Positions 19,105 through 25,368 of a DNA stretch of 64,000 bases are shown piece after piece. This stretch comes from Novosphingobium huizhouense (GTDB lineage Bacteria; Pseudomonadota; Alphaproteobacteria; Sphingomonadales; Sphingomonadaceae), in NCBI RefSeq assembly GCF_020179475.1, contig NZ_JAILXZ010000001.1, positions 1,426,001-1,490,000 of the forward strand. The letters run 5' to 3'. Made by a program: the position numbers and the translations under genes. The notes under the pieces were generated by a model. It saw nothing but the letters and a program-made list of their open reading frames with translations, was not told the origin of the DNA and searched no databases. Every line of letters starts with the position of its first letter. Positions within the stretch are counted from its first letter, which is position 1.

Positions 19105-19527
19105 ATGGAGCCGAAGGCGACTTTTACAGGCTTGAACCGCGTTCGTGTCACTGTGGCCGTTTTCGTTAGCTTTGTCGCCGGCTATCTCCCACTCCTTTTT
19201 GTCGGAACTGAGGGCCTATGGTGGGCAGGCATACTCCTGATCGGATCGTCCCCGCTGATTGCCATCGCCTTGGTCTTTGCGTGGATATTCGCCCGTTCGA
19301 TCTCAAAGCACCCTTATCGATGGGCTATGATTGCGGCGGTCTCTGCGGTGGGGTTGAGCGTCGCGGGGATGTGGTGGGCAACCGGTTCACTTGTCGGCAT
19401 TGTAAGCGCGGCTATCTCGTTTCCGGCCGCTAGTGCCTTCATGTGCCTAGCAAGATTGTGGTCCGGTTTCCCCACGGTCGAACCACAAGAAGCGTCGGCT
19501 TATCAGAGCATTGCCTCCAAAACCTGA
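19105..19527 (+). CDS. Orphan four-helix membrane protein in a low-GC patch
   Basis: A 140-residue protein with about four membrane helices (VTVAVFVSFVAGYLPLLFV, LWWAGILLIGSSPLIAIALV, WAMIAAVSAVGLSVAGM, LVGIVSAAISFPAASAFM) and a short polar tail. I do not recognise a family. Codon use is far less G/C-biased than in its neighbours and the flanking DNA is also lower in GC, which suggests acquisition from elsewhere. An ATG at 19087 is an alternative start; neither has a good Shine-Dalgarno. It is probably a real gene because the membrane pattern is coherent. Confidence 0.55.
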   Translation: MEPKATFTGLNRVRVTVAVFVSFVAGYLPLLFVGTEGLWWAGILLIGSSPLIAIALVFAWIFARSISKHPYRWAMIAAVSAVGLSVAGMWWATGSLVGIVSAAISFPAASAFMCLARLWSGFPTVEPQEASAYQSIASKT

Positions 19528-19581
19528 AAGTCCACTTTCCACCCAATATCCCGTCGCTCCGCTCACAACCAGGCGGTCCAA

Positions 19582-19809
19582 CTAAACCGCATGCCTCTGC
19601 GCGATGCGCAGCGCAGTGATCAGGATGTAGAGGAACGGCACCGGGATGGTGAAGGCGATGGCCGGGCGCTCGAAATACTGCGCGCAGGCCACCAGCACGA
19701 CGAAGCAGGTCAGCACGCAGACCACCGCGCCGAGGATCAGCGCGAGGCCTTTCCAGTGCACCGGCACGTAGCCGAACAGCCATCTGCGGAACCAGATTTC
19801 GCGCTCCAT
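19582..19809 (-). CDS. Small two-helix membrane protein downstream of pspF
   Basis: A 75-residue protein: a short amphipathic start (MEREIWFRRWLFGYVPVHWKG), a helix (LALILGAVVCVLTCFVVLVA), and a second hydrophobic segment (AIAFTIPVPFLYILITAL). The family is unknown to me. Its ATG overlaps the pspF stop (ATGA), so it is translated with pspF and may take part in envelope-stress signalling. That link is inferred from position only. Confidence 0.65.
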   Translation of the reverse strand: MEREIWFRRWLFGYVPVHWKGLALILGAVVCVLTCFVVLVACAQYFERPAIAFTIPVPFLYILITALRIAQRHAV

Positions 19810-20849
19810 CAGCCCTGCCCGCGCTCCAGAAGCCCGTGCTTCTTCAGGCAGTGCCGCAGCTGGTCGTAGGTGAGGCCCAGCGCCTTGGCGGTCTGGCGCT
19901 GGTTGTAGCGGTTGCGCCCCAGGTGGTGTTCGAGGATCGCGCGCTCGTGCGCCTCGACCGCGCTGCGCAGGTCGGCGATGTCGTCGAGGTCGGCGCGCGC
20001 CGGGGCGGGGCGGGCAGGCGCATCGTTGGCGGGCGGCGGCGCGGGATGCGCGGCGGCTTGGCTCGTTGCTGGCTTCCACGGGCTTTCGAACGGGTCGAAC
20101 TGGACATGGCCGATCGGCGCGGAAGGATCGTCCCAGCGATAGACCGCGCGTTCGACCACGTTGCGCAATTCGCGCACGTTGCCGGGCCAGGCGTAGCGTT
20201 CGAGCTGGTCGGCGACGTGGCGCGCGAAACCCGGCCAGGCGTCCCAGTGCAGTTCCGCGGCCATGCGCCGGCCGAAGTAGTCAGCCAGCACGGCGATGTC
20301 GCCCTCGCGCACGCGCAGCGGGGGCAGGGTGATCACCTCGAAGCTGAGGCGATCGAGCAGGTCGGCGCGGAAGCGGTTCTGCGCCGCCATCTTCGGCAGG
20401 TCCTCGTTCGTCGCCGCGACGATGCGCACGTCGACCCGGATCGGGCGGCTCGCGCCGATGCGGGTGACCTCGCCATATTCGACCGCGCGCAGCAGCCGCT
20501 CCTGCGCGCCCATCGACAGCGTGCCCAGCTCGTCGAGGAACAGCGTGCCCTTGTCGGCTTCCTCGAAGCGGCCAGCGCGGGCGCGGGTGGCGCCGGTGAA
20601 GGCGCCCGCCTCGTGCCCGAACAGCTCGGCCTCGATCAGCGTTTCGGGCAGCGCGGCGCAGTTCATCGTGACGAGCGGCTCCTGCCAGCGCGTCGACAGG
20701 CGGTGGAGCCGTTCGGCGATCAGTTCCTTGCCGGTGCCGCGTTCGCCGATGACGAGGACGGGACGGCGCATCGGCGCGGCGCGGCTGGCACGTTCCACCG
20801 CATCGAGAAAGGCACCCGACTGGCCGATGAACTGGACTTCGCGATCCAC
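19809..20849 (-). CDS. pspF: Phage shock protein operon activator PspF
   Basis: A 346-residue sigma-54 enhancer-binding protein. There is no N-terminal receiver domain, as usual for PspF, and the AAA+ domain starts at once. Walker A is GERGTGKE (residues 35-42), the sigma-54 contact loop GAFTGA is at 82-87, Walker B is GTLFLDELGTL, and YAWPGNVRELRN follows. A Pro/Ala linker leads to a Fis-type helix-turn-helix (LEHHLGRNRYNQRQTAKALGL). In known systems PspA binds and inhibits PspF until the membrane is stressed. It is divergent from the psp operon, which has a -24/-12 promoter. Confidence 0.95.
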   Translation of the reverse strand: MDREVQFIGQSGAFLDAVERASRAAPMRRPVLVIGERGTGKELIAERLHRLSTRWQEPLVTMNCAALPETLIEAELFGHEAGAFTGATRARAGRFEEADKGTLFLDELGTLSMGAQERLLRAVEYGEVTRIGASRPIRVDVRIVAATNEDLPKMAAQNRFRADLLDRLSFEVITLPPLRVREGDIAVLADYFGRRMAAELHWDAWPGFARHVADQLERYAWPGNVRELRNVVERAVYRWDDPSAPIGHVQFDPFESPWKPATSQAAAHPAPPPANDAPARPAPARADLDDIADLRSAVEAHERAILEHHLGRNRYNQRQTAKALGLTYDQLRHCLKKHGLLERGQG

Positions 20850-20891
20850 GTTTTATGCCCTCTTCTCAATCGCGCGCCAAGGGATGGCATA

Positions 20892-20920
20892 TTTTCCCAA
20901 CCTTGCGCAAGATTTCCCAT
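20892..20920. promoter_or_regulatory. Candidate PspF upstream activating sequence
   Basis: A perfect ten-base palindrome CTTGCGCAAG (20902-20911) is flanked by two direct TTTCCCA repeats (from about 20893 and 20913). It lies 65-85 bases upstream of the -24 element, where enhancer-binding proteins normally sit, and close to the pspF start. Binding by PspF is inferred. Confidence 0.5.
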
Positions 20921-20973
20921 AAGGCTTGGCGCGTACGGCGAAGAAAATCGCGGAAATCGGGGCTTGGCAGCAT

Positions 20974-20990
20974 TTGGCACGACCCTTGCT
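20974..20990 (+). promoter_or_regulatory. Sigma-54 (-24/-12) promoter of the psp operon
   Basis: TTGGCACG, four bases, then TTGCT: a full match to the sigma-54 consensus, with the -24 GG (20976-20977) and the -12 GC (20988-20989) twelve bases apart. It points toward the psp genes starting at 21043. Confidence 0.93.
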
Positions 20991-21042
20991 TAATGGTGAA
21001 CGACCCTGCCGGACCAGACCGGCGGACCACCGGAGAACACCC

Positions 21043-21201
21043 ATGTACACCGCCCGCTTCTTCTCGACCAAGCTCGGCCGCGCAAGCCTCGCCAGCATCG
21101 TGGCGATGGTGGCGATGAACTGCTTCGCGCTCACCCAGCAGCTCCACGCCGCGCCGCAGGTGCTCGCCTCGAGCGCCGCGATCACCGGCGAGCTGGCGTG
21201 A
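21043..21201 (+). CDS. Small protein at the head of the psp operon
   Basis: A 52-residue protein, MYTARFFSTKLGRASLASIV at its start, with one hydrophobic stretch (ASIVAMVAMNCFALTQQL) that could be a signal peptide or a single membrane helix with a small-residue periplasmic tail. I do not recognise the family. It is the first gene after the sigma-54 promoter and its TGA overlaps a GTG that opens the reading frame leading into pspA. Confidence 0.6.
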   Translation: MYTARFFSTKLGRASLASIVAMVAMNCFALTQQLHAAPQVLASSAAITGELA

Positions 21202-21362
21202 GCGTGGACCTGACCCCGATCGGCCCGGAACGCCGGGCGCGCGGCGAAGAGGCGCGGACCTCGCGCTTCGACGCCGAGATCGACGCGCTGCGCCAGCGCC
21301 AGACCAGCAATCGCGACGCGGCCGACCGCGCCCGCCCCCCCTTCACAACCGGAGCCAACCTG

Positions 21363-22049
21363 ATGGGCATCTTTTCGCGGACGCGCGATATCATTGCCGC
21401 CAATTTCAATGACCTGCTCGACAAGGCGGACGATCCTTCGAAGATGATCCGGATGATCATCATGGAGATGGAGGAAACCCTCGTCGAAGTCCGAGCCTCG
21501 GCCGCGCGCACCATCGCCGACCAGAAGGAGATGGGCCGCCACGTCGCCAAGCTCGACCGGCTCCAGGCCGACTGGGCCGAAAAGGCGCAGCTCGCGCTGT
21601 CGAAGGGCCGCGAGGACCTCGCCCGCGCGGCGCTGGTCGAAAAGAAGAAGGCCGCCGACATGGCCGCGCAGCTCCAGTCCGAGATCGCCGTGCTCGACGA
21701 TTCGATGCGCGCCTACGAGCAGGACATCGAGAAGCTGCAGACCCGCCTGCGCGAAGCCCGCAGCCGCCAGACCGCGATCGCCGCGCGCCTCGAAAGCGCC
21801 GAGAACCGGGTGCGCCTGCGCTCGCTGCTGACCAACGAGCGCGTCGACGAGGCGCTCGCCCGCTTCGACCAGCTCGAACGCCGGGTCGACTACGCCGAAG
21901 GCCGCGCCGATGCGCTGAGCCTGGCCGATGGCACCGCGCCCAATCTCGCCGACGAGATCGCCGCGCTCGCCGGGCAGGACAAGATCGACGAGGAACTCGA
22001 GGCGATGAAGCGCGCGCTCGGCGCCCATGACCAAAAGGATGCCCAGTGA
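21363..22049 (+). CDS. pspA: Phage shock protein A
   Basis: A 228-residue PspA/IM30 family protein. It starts with the canonical MGIFSRTRDIIAANFNDLL amphipathic helix and continues as a long coiled coil (MIIMEMEETLVEVRASAART, then heptad helices to the end). PspA binds stressed inner membrane and inhibits PspF. The ATG at 21363 follows GGAG and gives the conserved N-terminus. The same frame is open back to a GTG at 21198, which would add 55 residues rich in Arg/Glu (see finding). Its end overlaps pspB. Confidence 0.96.
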   Translation: MGIFSRTRDIIAANFNDLLDKADDPSKMIRMIIMEMEETLVEVRASAARTIADQKEMGRHVAKLDRLQADWAEKAQLALSKGREDLARAALVEKKKAADMAAQLQSEIAVLDDSMRAYEQDIEKLQTRLREARSRQTAIAARLESAENRVRLRSLLTNERVDEALARFDQLERRVDYAEGRADALSLADGTAPNLADEIAALAGQDKIDEELEAMKRALGAHDQKDAQ

Positions 22050-22354
22050 TGGAAGACGTCGTCGTTCCCATGGTCGCCATCCTCGGCATCTTCGTCGGGA
22101 TGCCCTGGGTGATCCTGCACTACATCACCCGCTGGAAGACTGCCGCCACGCTCACCTCGGGTGACGAGGCGCTGCTCGAGGAGCTCTACCAGCTCGCCCG
22201 CCGGCTCGACGAGCGAATGGACACCGTCGAGCGCCTCGTCGCGGCCGACAATCCCGAATTCCGCCCGGCGCGGATCACCCACGACCGCGCCACCGACAAC
22301 GAAAAGCTGCGCGAGCTCGACCGCATGCTCGCCGAAAAGAGGGGGACCCTGTAA
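22049..22354 (+). CDS. pspB: Phage shock protein B
   Basis: A 101-residue PspB: one N-terminal membrane helix (VVPMVAILGIFVGMPWVIL), then the family pattern LHYITRWK and a cytoplasmic coiled coil with LARRLDERMDTVERLVA, longer than E. coli PspB (about 74 residues). PspB and PspC relay envelope stress to PspA. The ATG at 22049 overlaps the pspA stop (TGATG). Confidence 0.9.
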   Translation: MEDVVVPMVAILGIFVGMPWVILHYITRWKTAATLTSGDEALLEELYQLARRLDERMDTVERLVAADNPEFRPARITHDRATDNEKLRELDRMLAEKRGTL

Positions 22355-22732
22355 ATGACCGCGCAACGCACCCGCTTCTATCGCGACAAGGTCAACGGCA
22401 AGTTCATGGGCGTTGCCGCGGGCATCGCCGACTACACCGGCGTCGACGTGCTGTGGGTCCGCCTCGGCCTCGTCATCGGCACGCTGTGCGGGCTCGGCTT
22501 CCTGCCGATCGCCTACTTCGTGCTCGGGTTCCTGTCGGAAAAGAAGCCCGGCTATCTCTACGGCGACCGCCAGGAGCAGAAGTTCTGGCAGGGCGTGCGG
22601 CAGAGCCCGGCGCGCACGGCGCGCGAAGTGCGCGCCCAGTTCCGCGACATCGACCGCCGCCTCGCCGATGTCGAAAGCTTCTACGTCTCGTCCAACCCGC
22701 GCCTTTCGGCGGAAATCGAAAGCCTGCGCTGA
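22355..22732 (+). CDS. pspC: Phage shock protein C (PspC domain)
   Basis: A 125-residue protein with a PspC domain at residues 5-70: RFYRDKVNGKFMGVAAGIADYTGVDVLWVRLG, then a membrane helix pair (LVIGTLCGLGFLPIAYFVLGFL). The C-terminal cytoplasmic tail has a helix (AREVRAQFRDIDRRLADVESFYV) that resembles the VERI/VERL segment of the PspB-like proteins. It acts with PspB in stress sensing. It starts directly after the pspB stop. Confidence 0.93.
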   Translation: MTAQRTRFYRDKVNGKFMGVAAGIADYTGVDVLWVRLGLVIGTLCGLGFLPIAYFVLGFLSEKKPGYLYGDRQEQKFWQGVRQSPARTAREVRAQFRDIDRRLADVESFYVSSNPRLSAEIESLR

Positions 22733-22769
22733 CCGCTGCCACGCGTCGCCGGGACAAAAGGGGGAAATC

Positions 22770-23054
22770 ATGGACCACGGTACACTCGCACTGCTGATCC
22801 CGCTCGCGCCGTTCATGCTGGCAGGGTTCGCGATCTGGACCCGGCACAACCGCAAGGTCGAGGAGATCCGCGCGCAGAACACCGCCGAGAAGGCGGCGCA
22901 GTACGCCGCGCAAAACCAGGCGCTGGAGGAACGCGTCCGCGTGCTCGAACGCATCGTCACCGATGGCGGCTACGACGTGGCGACGCAGATCGAGGCCCTG
23001 CGCGACGTGCGCCGGCTCGAGGACCGACCCGGTCAGACCGAGGGCCACGCCTGA
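22770..23054 (+). CDS. PspB-like small membrane protein, copy 1
   Basis: A 94-residue protein: N-terminal membrane helix (LALLIPLAPFMLAGFAIW), then a coiled coil with AEKAAQYAAQNQALEERVRV and LERIVTDGGYDVATQIEALR. The LERIVTD core and the single-helix-plus-coil layout match PspB. Sequence shared with the copy at 23407 (AEKAAQYAA and RVRVLERI) points to duplication. The ATG at 22770 has GGGGGAAA upstream. It is the first of five such genes after pspC. Confidence 0.78.
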   Translation: MDHGTLALLIPLAPFMLAGFAIWTRHNRKVEEIRAQNTAEKAAQYAAQNQALEERVRVLERIVTDGGYDVATQIEALRDVRRLEDRPGQTEGHA

Positions 23055-23095
23055 GGCCGGGGCGCGGGCACAAGACATAAAAGGGGAGACATCAC

Positions 23096-23410
23096 ATGCC
23101 GTTCGATCTTTCGCCTGCGATGATCGGCGTTCCCGCCATCGCGATCACCGTCGGCTGGGTGGTCAACACCTGGCTCCGCGTCCGCCACGGCTACCCGCTC
23201 GAAAACTCGTGGGGCAAGCCGGTCTATCCCAGGACCAGCAGCGCCGAGCAGGAGCGGATTGCGCTGCTCAGCCAGGAAAATGCCCGCCTTCAGGCCGAGC
23301 TGGGATCGGTCAAGGACCGCCTCGCCAACGTCGAGCGCATCGTCACCGACAGCGGCTATGCGCTGACTCGCCAGATCGAGGCGCTTCGTTCGGAAGGACG
23401 GGCGCAGTGA
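23096..23410 (+). CDS. PspB-like small membrane protein, copy 2
   Basis: A 104-residue protein with one membrane helix (MIGVPAIAITVGWVVNTWL), a short loop (GYPLENSWGKPVYPRTSS) and a coiled coil ending NVERIVTDSGYALTRQIEAL. The VERIVTD-to-IEALR segment aligns with copies 1, 3 and 4. The ATG at 23096 has AGGGGAG upstream. Its function is presumed to be Psp-related from position and motif. Confidence 0.75.
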   Translation: MPFDLSPAMIGVPAIAITVGWVVNTWLRVRHGYPLENSWGKPVYPRTSSAEQERIALLSQENARLQAELGSVKDRLANVERIVTDSGYALTRQIEALRSEGRAQ

Positions 23411-23733
23411 CCGGGATGGAGGTCTTCGCGCTGTGCGCGGTGGTGCTGCTGCTGATCTGCGCGATGGGCATGGCGCTCGAAGCCTACAAGCGGTCGATGG
23501 AACTGCGCGAGAAGGAGCTCGAGCTGCTGGCGGTCCGCGCCGCCGAAAAGGCCGCGCAATATGCCGCCGGCGCGGAACGGCTCGAACAGCGGGTGCGCGT
23601 GCTCGAACGCATCGCCACCGACCGCGCGGCGCAGCTTGCCGAGACCATCGGCCAAATCGGAGACGGGGCCGCCGAGCAGAACCCGGCTCTTGTCGGACAG
23701 ATCGAAGCCCTGCGCGAAGCGCGGGCGAACTGA
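23407..23733 (+). CDS. PspB-like small membrane protein, copy 3
   Basis: A 108-residue protein with an N-terminal helix (VFALCAVVLLLICAMGMAL), a charged linker and the coil AERLEQRVRVLERIATDRAA, then a longer C-terminal stretch ending VGQIEALREARAN. The GTG at 23407 overlaps the previous TGA (GTGA); an ATG at 23416 is the alternative. It is closest in sequence to copy 1 among the five. Confidence 0.74.
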   Translation: MTGMEVFALCAVVLLLICAMGMALEAYKRSMELREKELELLAVRAAEKAAQYAAGAERLEQRVRVLERIATDRAAQLAETIGQIGDGAAEQNPALVGQIEALREARAN

Positions 23734-23744
23734 GGAACCTGATC

Positions 23745-23987
23745 GTGGGCTTCTGGACTTCCGTTGTCGCCATCGTCGCCATCATCGCCTGGGCAACGAC
23801 CCGCCAGGCGCGCTACCGCAGCCACGCGGGGACGCCGCTGGCCGGCGCCGACCCCGCCTATACCGCGCAACTCGAGCGCGAGATCGCCGACTTGCGCAAG
23901 CGGCTCGAGGTGCTCGAGCGGATCGCCACCGACGGCGCCGAGACGCGCCGCCTCGCGCACGAGATCGAAGCCCTGCGCGACAGCTGA
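23745..23987 (+). CDS. PspB-like small membrane protein, copy 4
   Basis: An 80-residue protein: membrane helix (VGFWTSVVAIVAIIAWATTR) then a coil REIADLRKRLEVLERIATDG and HEIEALRDS at the end. The start is a GTG at 23745 with GAGGA eight bases upstream; no ATG is available. It carries the same LERIATD core and IEALR end as the other copies. Confidence 0.7.
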   Translation: MGFWTSVVAIVAIIAWATTRQARYRSHAGTPLAGADPAYTAQLEREIADLRKRLEVLERIATDGAETRRLAHEIEALRDS

Positions 23988-24016
23988 TCGCGCGCCACGC
24001 CAGAGGGAAATCCGCC

Positions 24017-24247
24017 ATGACCCTTGCTTCTTTCGACACCATCGTGATGACGCTGGGCGCCATTGCCGGGCTGCTCGTGCTCGCCCGCGCCGCCGGGCGC
24101 GCGTGGGAGCGCTGGCTCGACCTCAAGCGGCTGGAACTCGATCGCGCCGCGGGCGGCGACCCTGCCGTCGCCAGCCGGATCGAGCTGTCGGACTTGCGCG
24201 AACGACTGCGCAAGCTCGAGGCGATCGCCGCCGGGGTCGACCTGTGA
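24017..24247 (+). CDS. PspB-like small membrane protein, copy 5 (divergent)
   Basis: A 76-residue protein: membrane helix (TIVMTLGAIAGLLVLARAA) then ELSDLRERLRKLEAIAAGVD. The LEAIA segment lies where the others have LERIA and the IEALR end is missing, so it is the most diverged or truncated of the series. The ATG at 24017 follows AGAGGGAAA. Its TGA overlaps the GTG of the next gene. Confidence 0.65.
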   Translation: MTLASFDTIVMTLGAIAGLLVLARAAGRAWERWLDLKRLELDRAAGGDPAVASRIELSDLRERLRKLEAIAAGVDL

Positions 24248-24417
24248 GCCGCGCCGGCGAAGGCGCCAAGGCCGGCATCGGGCTCGGCTCGGCGCTGGCC
24301 GTGACGATCTCGTGGAGCCTCCACAAGTCGGTGCTGTGGGCGGCGATCCACGGGGTGCTCTCGTGGCTCTACGTGCTGTGGTACCTGTTCACGCGCCCCG
24401 GCGGCCTCTCGGGGTAA
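24244..24417 (+). CDS. Small hydrophobic protein at the end of the psp operon
   Basis: A 57-residue protein with one or two membrane segments (GIGLGSALAVTISWSLHKS and WAAIHGVLSWLYVLWYLF). It has no coiled coil and so differs from the PspB-like genes. The GTG at 24244 overlaps the preceding stop by four bases. The family is not known to me. It is the last gene of the run before sufE. Confidence 0.65.
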   Translation: MSRAGEGAKAGIGLGSALAVTISWSLHKSVLWAAIHGVLSWLYVLWYLFTRPGGLSG

Positions 24418-24454
24418 TGGACGCGCGGGCGGGGGGCGGCTAGAGCCTCGCGCC

Positions 24455-24871
24455 ATGCGCAGTCTCGAAGACATCCTCGAAGAGTACGAATTCCTCGACG
24501 GCGACGAACGCTATCGCCTGCTGATCGAGCTGGGCCGCGCGCTCGAGCCGATGCCCGACGCGCTCAAGACCGAAGCGACGCAGGTGCGCGGCTGCTCGGC
24601 GAGCGTGTGGGTCTACCCGGTCGCGGGCGCACAGGACGGGCGCCTGCATTTCCTCGCCGACAGCAATGCCGCGATCACCAAGGGGATCGTCGCGCTGGTG
24701 CTCGCCGCGGTGCAGGACCGCCCCGCCGGGGAGGTCGCGCAGACCGACATCGCCGCGCGGCTGGCGCCGTTCGACCTCGGCAACCAGCTCTCCTCGAACC
24801 GCACGCAAGGGGTGCCCAACATGATCGCGCTGGTGCGCGAGCATGCCGCGCGCCTCGCCGCGGCGGGCTGA
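24455..24871 (+). CDS. SufE-family cysteine desulfuration protein
   Basis: A 138-residue SufE protein. The sulfur-acceptor cysteine is C47 in VRGCSASVW, and the conserved LSSNRTQGVPNM lies near residues 111-122. SufE takes persulfide from the desulfurase SufS and passes it to the SufBCD scaffold. There are no other suf genes here. The start ATG at 24455 gives the usual length. Confidence 0.93.
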   Translation: MRSLEDILEEYEFLDGDERYRLLIELGRALEPMPDALKTEATQVRGCSASVWVYPVAGAQDGRLHFLADSNAAITKGIVALVLAAVQDRPAGEVAQTDIAARLAPFDLGNQLSSNRTQGVPNMIALVREHAARLAAAG

Positions 24872-24886
24872 GCGGAAGCGCCCCCC

Positions 24887-25237
24887 TTGCGCCGCCACCT
24901 GTGGACCGGGGCGGGGCTTGCCTTCGTCGGCATCGGCGCGGTCGGCGCGTTCCTGCCGCTGCTGCCCACGGTGCCGTTCCTGCTGCTCGCGCTGTTCTGC
25001 TTCGCGCGGGGCAACCCCGCGTGGGAGCAGCGCCTGCTCGACCATCCGAAATGGGGCCCGCCGCTGCGGCAATGGCGCGAACGCCGCGCGATCCCCCGCC
25101 GCGCCAAGAAGGCGGCGCTGCTGGCGATGGCGATCAGCGTGGCGATCACCGCGGCGACCGCCGGCTGGCCCTGGGTGCTGGTCCCGGCGCTGGTCATGGC
25201 GCTGTCGGGCGCCTGGATCTGGACCCGCGCCGAGTGA
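24887..25237 (+). CDS. YbaN-like DUF454 inner-membrane protein
   Basis: A 116-residue membrane protein of the DUF454 family, recognised from GVGAFLPLLPTVPFLLLAL, CFARGNPAWEQRLLDHPKWG and PPLRQWRERRAIPRRAK, followed by two more helices. The function is unknown. The start is a TTG at 24887, which fits the family N-terminus; no ATG is available. It begins 16 bases after the sufE stop. Confidence 0.87.
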   Translation: MRRHLWTGAGLAFVGIGAVGAFLPLLPTVPFLLLALFCFARGNPAWEQRLLDHPKWGPPLRQWRERRAIPRRAKKAALLAMAISVAITAATAGWPWVLVPALVMALSGAWIWTRAE

Positions 25238-25368
25238 GGCGCACCGCATCCTATCGAAAGATCGCCGCATTGTATCGAAGTGTAACGTTGTAGACTTTTA
25301 ATCTTCCCTAATTTTTCTTATTCGAGCGTTAGCCGAAGCCCCTGATCCAACCAGCCAGGGGACCAACG

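Noticed and set aside
25265..25295. Possible Pho box before the PhoX-like gene
   Set aside because: Two TGT-containing half-sites are ten bases apart, whereas PHO boxes need eleven, and the remaining bases do not match.
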